A program made the translations under genes and the position numbers. From Sphingobium sp. CR2-8 (lineage in GTDB: Bacteria; Pseudomonadota; Alphaproteobacteria; Sphingomonadales; Sphingomonadaceae), in the NCBI RefSeq assembly GCF_035818615.1, contig NZ_JAYKZY010000002.1, positions 1,738,501 to 1,802,500 of the forward strand: DNA of 64,000 nt, written 5' to 3'. The notes under the pieces are model-generated. The model saw only the letters and a list, made by a program, of their open reading frames with translations. It had not been told where the DNA came from and did no database searches. Of this stretch, positions 55,108 to 64,000 are shown in pieces. How positions within the stretch are numbered: position 1 is the stretch's first letter; the number at the start of each line of letters is the position of its first letter.

Positions 55108-56478
55108 CTAATCCTTGCCCTCGGTAATGCCCAGCAGCTTGAGTTTGCGGTGCAATGCAGACCGTTCCATGCCGATGAACGTCGCGGTGCGCGATATGTT
55201 TCCCGAAAAGCGCCGGATCTGGATGCGCAGATATTCGCGCTCGAAACTCTCGCGTGCTTCGCGCAGGGGCGCGCCCATGATCGCGGACTGGCCCATCCCC
55301 TCCCCGCCGCCGCCGCTGGTGAGTTCGGCGGGCAGCATGTCGAGTTCGATCCGCCCGATCCGGTCGCCCGGCGCCAGGATCATCGTGCGTTCGATGACGT
55401 TGCGGAGCTGGCGGACGTTGCCCGGCCATTCATTGGCCTGGAGCGCAGCCATGGCGTCGCTGGCGATCTCCGGCGGCGGCACGCGGCGTTCGGCGGCGAA
55501 CCGGGCGAGATAATGTTCGACCAGCGCGGGAATATCATCGCGCCGTTCGGACAAGGGCGGGATGGCGAGCGGCACGACGTTGAGACGGTAGAACAGATCT
55601 TCGCGGAAACGCCGTTCCTCGATCTCGCCCGCCAGGTTGAGCGCGGTGGAGGATATGACGCGCACGTCGACCTTCACCTGCCGCTGGCCACCGACGCGAG
55701 TGAAGCTCTGGTCGGTCAGCACGCGCAATATCTTGCCCTGCGTGGTGATCGGCATGTCGCCGATCTCGTCGATATAGAGGGTGCCGCCATGCGACTGTTC
55801 GAGGAAACCGGGGCGGACGAGGCCGCTGGGATCTTCCACGCCGAATAGCTCTTCCTCGACCCGGTCGGGGTCCATGCGCGCGGCGGCGACGATGATGAAG
55901 GGCGAATCGGCGCGGCCGCTCCAGCTGTGCAGCATGCGCGCGGCGACTTCCTTGCCGACGCCGGCGGGACCGGAAATGAGGACGCGGCTGCCCGTGCCCG
56001 CGACCTTCTTGATCGTGGCGCGCACCCCGTTGATCGACGCCGACGTGCCGGTCAGTTCGTCGTCCTGGCCGAAACGGGCGCGCAAGACCTGGTTTTCCCG
56101 CCGCAGCCGTTCGGTTTCGGTCGCGCGAGATACCAGATGCAGCAGGCGATCGGCCTCGAACGGTTTTTCGATGAAGTCGGCCGCACCCTTGCGGATCGCA
56201 GCGACGGCGGTGTCGATATTGCCGTGGCCTGAAATCATCAGCACCGGGATGGTGGGATCGCGCCGCTTGATCTCATCCAGCAATTCCAGGCCGTCCATAC
56301 GCGACCCCTGCAACCAGACGTCCAGCAGCACCAGCGAGGGACGGCGACCGTCCAGCGCATCGATGGCGCTGTCGCTATTGGCGGCGGTGCGGGTGGTGAA
56401 ACCTTCGTCTTCCAGCACACCCGCGACCAGATCGCGAATATCCTCTTCATCGTCCACTATCAGAATATCAAGCGCCAT
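55108..56478 (-). CDS. ntrX: Nitrogen assimilation response regulator NtrX, without GAFTGA loop
   Basis: A 456-residue regulator. The receiver (1-120) has LIVDDEEDIRDLVAGVL and the phosphorylated Asp in SLVLLDVWLQGSRMDG. The AAA+ domain has RVLISGPAGVGKEVAARMLH and GTLYIDEIGDMPITTQGKIL. Where sigma-54 activators have GAFTGA, this reads ELFGVEDPSGLVRPGFLEQS, so the loop that contacts sigma-54 is missing. The C-terminal HTH is RTATFIGMERSALHRKLKLL. The start overlaps ntrY by 11 bases. It is the partner of NtrY in nitrogen and redox or envelope signalling. Confidence 0.95.
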   Translation of the reverse strand: MALDILIVDDEEDIRDLVAGVLEDEGFTTRTAANSDSAIDALDGRRPSLVLLDVWLQGSRMDGLELLDEIKRRDPTIPVLMISGHGNIDTAVAAIRKGAADFIEKPFEADRLLHLVSRATETERLRRENQVLRARFGQDDELTGTSASINGVRATIKKVAGTGSRVLISGPAGVGKEVAARMLHSWSGRADSPFIIVAAARMDPDRVEEELFGVEDPSGLVRPGFLEQSHGGTLYIDEIGDMPITTQGKILRVLTDQSFTRVGGQRQVKVDVRVISSTALNLAGEIEERRFREDLFYRLNVVPLAIPPLSERRDDIPALVEHYLARFAAERRVPPPEIASDAMAALQANEWPGNVRQLRNVIERTMILAPGDRIGRIELDMLPAELTSGGGGEGMGQSAIMGAPLREARESFEREYLRIQIRRFSGNISRTATFIGMERSALHRKLKLLGITEGKD

Positions 56479-58726
56479 TGGCCGTCACTTTTCCTTTTGG
56501 CAGGGCGATAACCTGCCCCTCTTCCAGTTTTTCCAGCGCCCCCGCGGCAAAACGCAGGGTGACGCGCGCGCCGCCCCCTTCGGCATCGTCGAAGCGGATC
56601 TCCCCCAGATGCTCCTCGACAATCTTCTTGACGATGGCGAGGCCCAAGCCCGTGCCCTTGGTCCGCGTCGTCATATAAGGTTCCAATATCCGTTCCCGCT
56701 CGGGCGGCAGGCCGATGCCATCGTCCCGCACGATGATGAGAACGTCGCCGCCCTCCTCCTGCGTCAGGCGCATGGAGACATGACCACGCGGGCTGCCATC
56801 CTCGGTTGGTGGTTTGGGTTCAATGGCTTCCACGGCATTCTTCACGATGTTCGTGAGCGCCTGACCCAATTGCCGACGGTCGCACACCATCTCCAGATCA
56901 TCCGATCCACTGGTGAAATCGAAGCGGATGTCGGGATGGGCGACTTCATGCAGGAACAGGGCATGGCGGGCGATGTCGCCCACCTCTTCCCGGCGGAACA
57001 CGGGCTTGGGCATGCGCGCGAAGGAGGAAAATTCGTCCACGATACGGCGCAGATCGCCCACCTGCCGGATGATCGTGCCGGTCAGGCGCGTGAAGGTGGC
57101 GCGGTCGCTCGTCACTTCCTCGGCATAGCGGCGTTGCAGCCGTTCGGCGGCAAGCTGGATCGGAGTCAGCGGGTTCTTAATCTCATGCGCGATGCGCCGC
57201 GCGACGTCGGACCAGGCTGCGCGGCGCTGATCGGACAGTTGCTGGGTGATGTCGTCGAAGGTCAGGATGTGGCCGGACACATCGCGCGACAATTTGACCG
57301 CCAGCGTGCGCAGGTCGCCATGGGCGCGGACCTGAACGATGCCCGCGCCTTCGTCTGACGCCACGAATTCGGCCAGTTCCGGCGACACCTGGGCCAGCGG
57401 GCGACCGAGCGGATCGTCGCCTTCGTCCACCAATATCGCCGCAGCCGAGCTGTTGAGCAGTTGCACCACGCCCTTGAGATCGACCGACAAGACACCGGCG
57501 CTGACGCCCGACAGAATCGCCTCGATGAAGGCGCGACGCTCGTCCAACTGGCTATTGGCCGCGACCAGCGCGCCGGTCTGCGCCTCCAGCCGTTGGGTCA
57601 TGCGATTGAAGGCGGCGGCCAGCGTCCCGATTTCGTCGCGCGACTTCGGCCCGGTGACGCGCGCCGACAGGTCGCCCGCCGTGATCCGCCGCGCCGCAGT
57701 GACGAGTTCATTGACCGGCCGCACCATCCAGTCGGCGACCGCCAGGGCGATATAGACGGCAATGCCGACCAGCAGCAGCGATCCCACGAACAAGGCGATG
57801 TTGAAGCGCAGTTGCAACGCGCGTGATTGCGCCGCGAACAGGTCGTAATCGGACAAGACTTTCTGCGCGCGGGCGACGTTGGAGAAGGAAGAACTGTCCG
57901 CGTTGCGCGCGGCGTAGAGGTAGATTTTGGAATTGGGATAGAGCAGCGTCACCGCCTCGATCTGGTTGCGGCGGGTCTGGACGACGACATTTTCCCCCGC
58001 AGCCAGCCGCTTGACGGCCTCCGCCGACAGCATCTCCGCTGCTGGCCGGTTTTCGGGATCGACGGTGGCGGCGGTGCGAGCGATGCCGTCCTTGCCAACC
58101 TCGATGATCGCCGAGCGGTTGAGCTTGCGGCCGACCACCTGATAGATGAAGCCTTCGGCGAATTGCGGGCTACTGACCTTCGACTGCCCCAGATAATCGC
58201 GCAGGTCGCCCGACATGGTGACGGTTTCGTCGCCGACCTCGCGCAAATTCTGCTCATAATAGCCGCGCGCCAGATCGCTGGCATTTTGGAGCAGGCCGCG
58301 GGCGCTGTCCGAAAACCAGAATTGCACGCCATATTGGAACAGCAGCGAGGCGAAGATCACCACCAGCAGCATGGGCACGCTGGCCACGATCGAGAAGATG
58401 GCGACGAGTCGAACGTGCAACTGGCCATCGCTGCCGATCGCGGAATGCACCGCCCGCCGCCGCGCGACGCGCCGACCCAGCAACATAAGCAAAGCGATGG
58501 CCGGCACGAGATTGGCGACCAGCAACAGTGCGACGATGGGGGGCGTCAGCAGCGTGTAGGATTGGCCGTTGCCCGACAGGATATAATAAGTGAGGCCCGC
58601 CATCCCCAGGAACAGGGCCAGCGTGAACCCTTCCACCAAAGCGGCCAGACGGCCATGGCGCAGGAAAGCGGGTAATTGCCTCCGCCATGCCGATGCTCGC
58701 CTGGGGAGTGTGGTTGCGCCATTCAT
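56468..58726 (-). CDS. ntrY: Sensor histidine kinase NtrY
   Basis: A 752-residue membrane kinase. Transmembrane segments run at about 33-50, 55-80, 95-125 and 290-310, with a periplasmic sensing region between the last two. A HAMP region (DWMVRPVNELVTAARRITAG) and a PAS domain (RRAFIEAILSGVSAGVLSVD) precede the phosphoacceptor His in [21 protein letters not shown]-box LTNIVKNAVEAIEPKP, G1 VRDDGIGLPPERER and G2 TKGTGLGLAIVKKIVEEHLG complete the ATPase. ATG 58726 gives MNGATTLPRRAS; an ATG at 58762 is possible. Confidence 0.95.
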   Translation of the reverse strand: MNGATTLPRRASAWRRQLPAFLRHGRLAALVEGFTLALFLGMAGLTYYILSGNGQSYTLLTPPIVALLLVANLVPAIALLMLLGRRVARRRAVHSAIGSDGQLHVRLVAIFSIVASVPMLLVVIFASLLFQYGVQFWFSDSARGLLQNASDLARGYYEQNLREVGDETVTMSGDLRDYLGQSKVSSPQFAEGFIYQVVGRKLNRSAIIEVGKDGIARTAATVDPENRPAAEMLSAEAVKRLAAGENVVVQTRRNQIEAVTLLYPNSKIYLYAARNADSSSFSNVARAQKVLSDYDLFAAQSRALQLRFNIALFVGSLLLVGIAVYIALAVADWMVRPVNELVTAARRITAGDLSARVTGPKSRDEIGTLAAAFNRMTQRLEAQTGALVAANSQLDERRAFIEAILSGVSAGVLSVDLKGVVQLLNSSAAAILVDEGDDPLGRPLAQVSPELAEFVASDEGAGIVQVRAHGDLRTLAVKLSRDVSGHILTFDDITQQLSDQRRAAWSDVARRIAHEIKNPLTPIQLAAERLQRRYAEEVTSDRATFTRLTGTIIRQVGDLRRIVDEFSSFARMPKPVFRREEVGDIARHALFLHEVAHPDIRFDFTSGSDDLEMVCDRRQLGQALTNIVKNAVEAIEPKPPTEDGSPRGHVSMRLTQEEGGDVLIIVRDDGIGLPPERERILEPYMTTRTKGTGLGLAIVKKIVEEHLGEIRFDDAEGGGARVTLRFAAGALEKLEEGQVIALPKGKVTANGA

Positions 58727-58837
58727 AGTGGCTTTGTTACAACAACCACCGTGCCCGTTCAAACACAGTATTTGGTTAAAACCCTGTCGCTGGTCGATCC
58801 CCAGCGTCGTTTCATCCTGAATTGCCGGTAGAGACCG

Positions 58838-60283
58838 TCAATCCGTCAACCGCAGCTGCATCGGGTCCAGGCCGTAATCGGTCAGTTTCTTGCGCAGCGT
58901 ATTGCGATTGATGCCAAGCAATCCGGCTGCCCTGATCTGGTTGCCATCGACGCTGGCCAGCACCTCCTGCAACAGGATCGGCTCCACCACGGCGAGCATA
59001 TCGTCGTGCAGCGCGCGATGGGGTTGGGCAAGGCCGATGCCGAGCTGACGCTTGGCCCAATCGCGCACGGCATGCGCCAACTGGTCGGTCGGCGCGGCAT
59101 AGTCCGCCGGGACCGCGTCCATCGGCAGCATATGGCGCAATATCTCGCCGGTGATGACATTCTCGCGGCTCAATACGGACAGACGCTGCATCATATTTTG
59201 CAGTTCGCGCACATTGCCCGGCCAGTGATAGGCCATCAGCAACTGCGCGGCATCATCCGCCAGCGCCTTGCGCGGCAGCCCTTCCTGCGCAGCGCGTTCC
59301 AGGAAATGCCGGGCCAGCAGAATAACGTCTTCCCGCCGTTCGCGCAGCGCAGGCAGCGCGATCGGGACGACGTTGAGCCGGTAATAGAGATCCTGGCGAA
59401 ACCGACCGTCATCGATCAGCTGCGGCAGATCCTTGTTCGTCGCAGCAATGATACGGACATTGACCCGCACCGGCTTAGATCCGCCGACCGTCGTCACCTC
59501 GCCCGACTGCAGCACGCGCAGCAGCCGCGTCTGGGCCTCCATCGGCATGTCGCCAATTTCGTCGAGGAAGAGCGTGCCGCCCTGCGCCTGCTCGAACTTG
59601 CCGGCGGTGCGGGCATGCGCGCCGGTGAAAGCGCCTTTCTCATAACCGAACAGTTCCGCCTCGATCAATTCGCGCGGGATGGCGGCCATGTTGATCGCGA
59701 TGAAAGGCTTGGTGCGGCGCTGGCCCAGGCTGTGGATCGCTTCGGCCACCAGTTCCTTCCCCGTACCCGATTCGCCCAGCACCAGGATGGAGAGGTCGTT
59801 GGAGAGGACGCGGGCGATGGTGCGATACACTTCCTGCATCGCAGGCGAGCGGCCCACCAGCGGCAGGCCGTCATGGGGCAGTTCGACGTCGCTCGCCGGG
59901 TCGTCCGCGCTCAGCCGGGTGCCCAACGCATCCGCCACGGCGCGCGTCAGTTCGTTAAGGTCGAACGGCTTGGGCAGATATTCGAACGCGCCCTTTTCGG
60001 TCGCGCGGATGGCGGTGTTGAGCGTGTTCTGCGCCGACATGATGATGACGTTGAGGTCCGGCTTTATTGCCAATATGTCCGCCACGCCGTCCAGCCCATC
60101 GCCGTCGGGCAGCATGACGTCGGTAATCAGCACGTCGGGTGCGAAACTGTCCATGAGCGCGCTGCGTTCGCGGATCGATGTCGCGGTCTTGACCCTGTGC
60201 CCCTGCCGCCGCAACGCTTCACCCACCACCACGCAGATGGCGGGATCGTCGTCCACGACCAAAATCGCGCCGGTCGCGGCCAT
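58838..60283 (-). CDS. ntrC: Nitrogen regulator NtrC (sigma-54 activator)
   Basis: A 481-residue activator. The receiver has [20 protein letters not shown] and the Asp of [17 protein letters not shown]; the AAA+ domain has [18 protein letters not shown], the sigma-54-contacting GAFTGA in [16 protein letters not shown], and [16 protein letters not shown]. The C-terminal Fis-type HTH is [20 protein letters not shown]. It responds to NtrB to turn on glutamine synthetase and ammonium-limited genes. The start overlaps the ntrB stop by one base. Confidence 0.97.
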   Translation of the reverse strand: MAATGAILVVDDDPAICVVVGEALRRQGHRVKTATSIRERSALMDSFAPDVLITDVMLPDGDGLDGVADILAIKPDLNVIIMSAQNTLNTAIRATEKGAFEYLPKPFDLNELTRAVADALGTRLSADDPASDVELPHDGLPLVGRSPAMQEVYRTIARVLSNDLSILVLGESGTGKELVAEAIHSLGQRRTKPFIAINMAAIPRELIEAELFGYEKGAFTGAHARTAGKFEQAQGGTLFLDEIGDMPMEAQTRLLRVLQSGEVTTVGGSKPVRVNVRIIAATNKDLPQLIDDGRFRQDLYYRLNVVPIALPALRERREDVILLARHFLERAAQEGLPRKALADDAAQLLMAYHWPGNVRELQNMMQRLSVLSRENVITGEILRHMLPMDAVPADYAAPTDQLAHAVRDWAKRQLGIGLAQPHRALHDDMLAVVEPILLQEVLASVDGNQIRAAGLLGINRNTLRKKLTDYGLDPMQLRLTD

Positions 60284-61392
60284 CAGGCGATCGCCATGGG
60301 CAGCAGGATGCGGAAGGTGGATTCGCCCGCCTCCCCATCGCGCGAATATTGAACGAAGCCGCTCATGTCGCGCACCAGCTTGTCGACCAGCGCCAGGCCC
60401 AGCCCCTGCCCGTCCCGCTTGCCGGTGATGAAGGGATTGAACAGATGGTCCAGAATATGTTCGGGTACGCCAGGACCATTGTCGATCACCAGTATCTCGA
60501 TCGGCAGCATGGCGCTGCCCTTGCCATCACCCACGACCACGGACACGCCATGGCGAAAGGCGGTTTCCACGCGGATGCGCGGCTTTTCCCTATATTCAAG
60601 CGCTTCTGCGGCATTTTTCAGCAGGTTTATCATGACCTGCACCAGCGCATCGTCGTTGATGTTGGCGAATGGGAGGGATGGATCATAATGTTTTATGATC
60701 TTTATATTTTTTGCAAACCCCGCAGCCGCAATACCCGCCGCACGATCGATCAACGGATAGATATTGCCCGCATGGCATTCCAGCGTCCGGTCCGTGGTGA
60801 AGTCCTGCATCCGGTCGATCAGGGCCGCAATGCGATCGACTTCGTTGCAGATGAGTTGGGTGAGCGCCGCATCACGGCCGCCCTGGCTAAATTCCAGCAG
60901 TTGCGCTGCGCCACGGATGCCCGACAGCGGATTCTTGATTTCATGCGCCAGGATGGCGGCCGCGCCCATCGCCGATCGCGCGCCGCCCGACGTGCCGCGA
61001 TGGCCGATCTTGCGCGCCTGGCTCTGGCTATGCAGCGACACGACGCGCCAGCCGTCATGATCCACGATCGGCGCGATCATCAGGTCCACTTCCATCTCGG
61101 CGGTGCGCCCGGCATGAACCTTTATGTCATAGGCGGCGATCGGCTTGTTGCTGTGCCAGATGTCGAACCGCGCGCCCGCTTCCGCGATGCGGATGGTGCG
61201 CGCCACGTCGCTGCCGACGATGGCGGACCGCGCCATGTTGAGCAGGGTTTCCGCGCGCACATTGGCTTCGGCGATCTGGTTGTCCGGCCGCACGATCAGC
61301 GTCGCGACCGGAAGCGCCGTCATCTGCTCGCCGAGCGAGGGGCCGTCCTGCGCCACCCGAAGCGGTGGAACGGACGTCAGGAGATTGGTCAT
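60283..61392 (-). CDS. ntrB: Nitrogen sensor kinase/phosphatase NtrB
   Basis: A 369-residue soluble kinase. A PAS domain (residues about 20-130) is followed by the His of [20 protein letters not shown] and the ATPase motifs [15 protein letters not shown] (N-box), [20 protein letters not shown] (G1) and [19 protein letters not shown] (G2). It controls NtrC through GlnB (PII). The start overlaps the dusB stop as ATGA, so the dusB-ntrB-ntrC order is one transcript, as in many alphaproteobacteria. Confidence 0.97.
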   Translation of the reverse strand: MTNLLTSVPPLRVAQDGPSLGEQMTALPVATLIVRPDNQIAEANVRAETLLNMARSAIVGSDVARTIRIAEAGARFDIWHSNKPIAAYDIKVHAGRTAEMEVDLMIAPIVDHDGWRVVSLHSQSQARKIGHRGTSGGARSAMGAAAILAHEIKNPLSGIRGAAQLLEFSQGGRDAALTQLICNEVDRIAALIDRMQDFTTDRTLECHAGNIYPLIDRAAGIAAAGFAKNIKIIKHYDPSLPFANINDDALVQVMINLLKNAAEALEYREKPRIRVETAFRHGVSVVVGDGKGSAMLPIEILVIDNGPGVPEHILDHLFNPFITGKRDGQGLGLALVDKLVRDMSGFVQYSRDGEAGESTFRILLPMAIA

Positions 61393-62426
61393 GCCGCCTT
61401 GCGCAAGGCGGCGGCGCGCAGGGCCTCCGCTTCGAGGCCGCTGGCAATCAGCGGTTCGTAGAAGCGGGCCAGCATGTCGAGCACCACATCGGCGTCGGGC
61501 TGTTGGTTTACCGTGTTGCGGAACTCGGCGGAACCGGTCAACCCCTTGGTGTACCAGCCGATATGCTTGCGCGCCATATTGACGCCCGTGTGCCTGTCAT
61601 AATGATCGAGCATCGCGTGATAATGTCCTACGATCACGCGATATTGTTCCTCCAGCGATGGGTCGGCCAGGCGTGTGCCGTCGGTCAGCCAGGCCATCAC
61701 CTGCCCGATCAACCAAGGGCGGCCATAAGCGCCGCGCCCGATCATCACGCCGTCCGCGCCGCTCTGTTCCAGGGCCGTGTCGGCGTCCTCGATCGAGCAG
61801 ATGTCGCCATTGACGATCACCGGTAGCTTGACCGCATCCTTGACCGAACGGACGAAGGCCCAGTCGGCGCTGCCCTTATACATCTGGTTGCGGGTACGGC
61901 CGTGGACGGTGATGAGCTTTGCGCCCAGATCCTCGGCAATATGGGCGAGTTCCGGGGCGTTGAGGCTGGCATGATCCCAGCCCATCCGCATCTTGACCGT
62001 GACGGGCACGTCGACCGCCTCCACCGTCGCCTTGATAAGCGAAGCGGCGAGCGGCAGATCACGCATTAAGGCGCTGCCCGCGTCGCCATTGACGACCTTC
62101 TTCACCGGGCAGCCCATATTGATATCGATGATCGCCGCGCCGCGATCGGCATTGAGCTTCGCCGCGTCGGCCATTTCTGTGGGCGAGCAACCGGCCAGCT
62201 GCATCGACACCGGCTCTTCCAGCGGATGCCAGGCGGCCTTCTGCAAGGACTGGCGCGTCTCCCGGATCATCGCTGCCGACGCGATCATCTCCGTCACGTT
62301 AAGGCCCGAGCCGTAGCGGCGGACCAGCGTGCGGAAGGGCATGTCGGTGACGCCGGTCATCGGCGCCAGGACGACCGGCATGTCGATGGTGACGGGACCG
62401 ATGGAGATGGGAGAAAGTTTGCGCAT
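61389..62426 (-). CDS. dusB: tRNA-dihydrouridine synthase (DusB/NifR3)
   Basis: A 345-residue flavoenzyme that reduces uridine to dihydrouridine in the tRNA D loop. It opens [20 protein letters not shown], has the catalytic Cys in [20 protein letters not shown], the FMN loop [20 protein letters not shown] and [17 protein letters not shown], and ends with an RHxGWYTKGL-like helix ([18 protein letters not shown]). ATG 62426 was preferred to 62489 because the family opening follows directly. Known as nifR3 when next to ntrB. Confidence 0.95.
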   Translation of the reverse strand: MRKLSPISIGPVTIDMPVVLAPMTGVTDMPFRTLVRRYGSGLNVTEMIASAAMIRETRQSLQKAAWHPLEEPVSMQLAGCSPTEMADAAKLNADRGAAIIDINMGCPVKKVVNGDAGSALMRDLPLAASLIKATVEAVDVPVTVKMRMGWDHASLNAPELAHIAEDLGAKLITVHGRTRNQMYKGSADWAFVRSVKDAVKLPVIVNGDICSIEDADTALEQSGADGVMIGRGAYGRPWLIGQVMAWLTDGTRLADPSLEEQYRVIVGHYHAMLDHYDRHTGVNMARKHIGWYTKGLTGSAEFRNTVNQQPDADVVLDMLARFYEPLIASGLEAEALRAAALRKAA

Positions 62427-62536
62427 GACCAGACTATGAAACTGCCTAAAAAACAGGCAGCCCTTAGCGGAAAAGGACGGCTGCGGCAAGGCGCTCCCCC
62501 TTTCGGTCCGTGCCGCGACCCGCTATGCGCCGGACC

Positions 62537-63706
62537 ATGACATCCAACAGCAAGATCGTCGCGCTGATCGTCGCGGCAGGCCAGGGCAGCCGGGCGGGCG
62601 GCGAGGTGCCCAAGCAGTTCCGCATGGTGGGCGGCAAAGCGGTGCTGGCGCATGCCTATGACGCGCTGGCGGCGCATGGCGGGATCGACGCGATCCATAT
62701 CGTTCTGGGGGAAGGGCAGGATGCGACGGCGCGCGGCCTGCTGGGCGATCGAGAGGCCGGGTTCGTGACGGGCGCGGAGAGTCGGCGCGGATCGGTGCGC
62801 GCCGGGCTGGAGGCGATTGCGGCGGCTGGCGGCGCGGATGTCGTGCTGATCCATGACGCCGCGCGCCCTTTTCTGCCCGCTGCGGTGATCGACCGGTTGC
62901 TGGCGGCGCTTCAGGATGCGCCGGGGGCGATCCCTGCCCTGCCCGTGGCCGACACGCTGGTGCGCGGTAAGGGCGGCGTTATGGGCGATGGTGTCGATCG
63001 CGCCGACCTCTATCGTGTGCAGACGCCGCAGGCCTTTCGATTCGACGCCATATGGGCGGCGCATCGGGCGTGGGACATTGCGCGGGACGCCACGGATGAT
63101 GCGCAGATACTCAAGGCGTGGGGTCATGACGTCATTTTGGTGCAAGGCGATGAAAGGCTGGAGAAATTGACCTATCCGCAGGACTTTGCGCGTGCCGAAG
63201 CGGGGCTGGCGACGCCGCGCACGACGCGGGTCGGCATGGGCTATGACGTCCATCGGCTTGCGCCCGACGAGGAACTTTGGCTGGGCGGCATATTGGTGCC
63301 ACATGACCGTGGGCTGGCGGGCCATAGCGACGCTGACGTGGCGCTGCATGCGATCGTGGACGCGATGCTGGGCGCACTGGCGGAGGGGGATATCGGCAGC
63401 CACTTTCCGCCGTCCGACCCGCAATGGCGCGGCGCGGCGTCCGATCAATTCCTGGCCTATGCGCGGGATCGGGTGGCGGCACGCGCGGGCGTGATCGACC
63501 ATATCGACCTCACCATCATCTGCGAAGCGCCCAAGATCGGCCCGCATCGCGACGCCATGCGCGCGCGGATCGCAGAGATACTGGCTGTCCCGATCGATCG
63601 GGTCAGCGTGAAGGCGACGACGACCGAGCGGCTGGGCTTTGCCGGGCGGCGCGAAGGTATCGCGGCGCAAGCGGTTGCCACCCTGTCCCTCCCCGCGCTA
63701 TCCTGA
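62537..63706 (+). CDS. ispDF: Fused IspD-IspF of the MEP isoprenoid pathway
   Basis: A 389-residue bifunctional enzyme. The IspD half (1-225) has VALIVAAGQGSRAGGEVPKQ and VVLIHDAARPFLPAAVID and makes CDP-ME from MEP and CTP. The IspF half starts TRVGMGYDVHRLAPDEELWL (DxH metal site) and continues LAGHSDADVALHAIVDAMLG and ATTTERLGFAGRREGIAAQA; it makes MEcPP. IspE, the step between, is not in the window. ATG 62537 was chosen. It is divergent from dusB and 4 bp before cinA. Confidence 0.96.
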   Translation: MTSNSKIVALIVAAGQGSRAGGEVPKQFRMVGGKAVLAHAYDALAAHGGIDAIHIVLGEGQDATARGLLGDREAGFVTGAESRRGSVRAGLEAIAAAGGADVVLIHDAARPFLPAAVIDRLLAALQDAPGAIPALPVADTLVRGKGGVMGDGVDRADLYRVQTPQAFRFDAIWAAHRAWDIARDATDDAQILKAWGHDVILVQGDERLEKLTYPQDFARAEAGLATPRTTRVGMGYDVHRLAPDEELWLGGILVPHDRGLAGHSDADVALHAIVDAMLGALAEGDIGSHFPPSDPQWRGAASDQFLAYARDRVAARAGVIDHIDLTIICEAPKIGPHRDAMRARIAEILAVPIDRVSVKATTTERLGFAGRREGIAAQAVATLSLPALS

Positions 63707-63710
63707 TCCC

Positions 63711-64000
63711 ATGCCCGACACCCTATTGCCCGCCCAGCTCGTCGACCTCGCCGAGCGCGTCATCATCGCCAACCGGCGCGCGGGGCGCACGATCGCCGTG
63801 GCGGAAAGCTGCACCGGGGGACTGGTGTCGGCGGCGCTCACCGAAATCGCCGGATCATCCGACGTGTTCGAAGCCGGATTTATTACTTATTCCAATGATA
63901 TGAAGGCGGAACTCCTAAAAGTTTCGCACGATGTGCTGGACACGTTCGGGGCGGTGTCGATCGCCACGGCCTGGGCGATGGCGCAGGGCGCGCTCAAGAA
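63711..64000 (+). CDS. CinA C-terminal domain family (nicotinamide-nucleotide amidase), cut by window edge
   Basis: The first 96 codons of a PncC/CinA-C protein. The family signature is TIAVAESCTGGLVSAALTEI, then GSSDVFEAGFITYSNDMKAE and VSHDVLDTFGAVS. The full family length is about 160 residues. It hydrolyses NMN to nicotinate mononucleotide, recycling NAD. ATG 63711 comes 4 bp after the ispDF stop, so the two are co-transcribed. Confidence 0.9.
   Translation, partial: MPDTLLPAQLVDLAERVIIANRRAGRTIAVAESCTGGLVSAALTEIAGSSDVFEAGFITYSNDMKAELLKVSHDVLDTFGAVSIATAWAMAQGALK

Noticed and set aside
55015..55848. A 277-codon plus-strand open frame running from the hfq-ntrX gap into ntrX.
   Set aside because: It is antisense to ntrX for most of its length and has no recognisable motif.

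Overview
The window is chromosomal DNA of an alphaproteobacterium and most likely of a sphingomonad (Sphingobium, Sphingomonas or a relative). It is rich in G+C and densely coded. Signs of the group are the ntrYX/ntrBC-dusB block with hfq and hflX beside it, a single hfq gene encoding two Sm domains, a DivL-type kinase in front of tsaE-amgK-murU-addB-addA, a fused ispDF gene, and short dispersed palindromes with cttcgac...cgaacgg cores. No integrase, transposase, phage gene or CRISPR array is visible. This is core chromosome with a few accessory genes.

Layout. 1-2916: polyhydroxyalkanoate locus (thiolase and a PHA synthase-like hydrolase on the minus strand, the regulator phaR on the plus strand). 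3013-8270: proS, a Tat-exported DUF1838 protein, the hslVU protease, a 62-residue protein behind an operator-like palindrome, an entericidin-like lipoprotein and tRNA-Val. 8401-15250: an S9 peptidase broken by one frameshift, asd, a membrane protein, an alpha/beta hydrolase and an M2 metallopeptidase. 15282-20919: a diguanylate cyclase, AMP nucleosidase, a peroxiredoxin, YqgE, and ahcY behind a palindromic operator. 21016-32232: a tightly overlapped run divL-tsaE-amgK-murU-addB-addA, then trxA (cell-cycle signalling, tRNA modification, MurNAc recycling, double-strand break repair). 32416-36028 (minus): GT-C glycosyltransferase, argJ and an inositol-phosphatase-like gene. 36276-40939: secA, a PilZ protein, an acyltransferase of different base composition, and tRNA-Ser. 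41096-51042: a plus-strand train for peptidoglycan turnover (mltB-like, rlpA, dac) and replication/translation (tmk, holB, metG), then tatD, an MBL hydrolase, a retropepsin-like protein and an MFS transporter. 51212-64000: mazG, then on the minus strand ldhA-like, hflX, hfq, ntrX, ntrY, ntrC, ntrB and dusB, and finally ispDF and cinA on the plus strand.

Three genes (S9 peptidase, glycosyltransferase, holB) carry what looks like one missing base in a G/C homopolymer. In each the reading frame downstream is intact and continues the expected protein, which points to sequencing error or very recent lesions.

I found no clearly new multi-gene system. The observations most worth following are the tandem-Sm Hfq, the Tyr-for-His DivL kinase, an NtrX without the GAFTGA loop, the 16-19 bp repeat present as an inverted pair at 32283-32371 and alone at 51055-51073, the palindrome between the -35 and -10 of the 62-residue gene, and the phaR / PHA synthase-like pair whose opposed start codons overlap.
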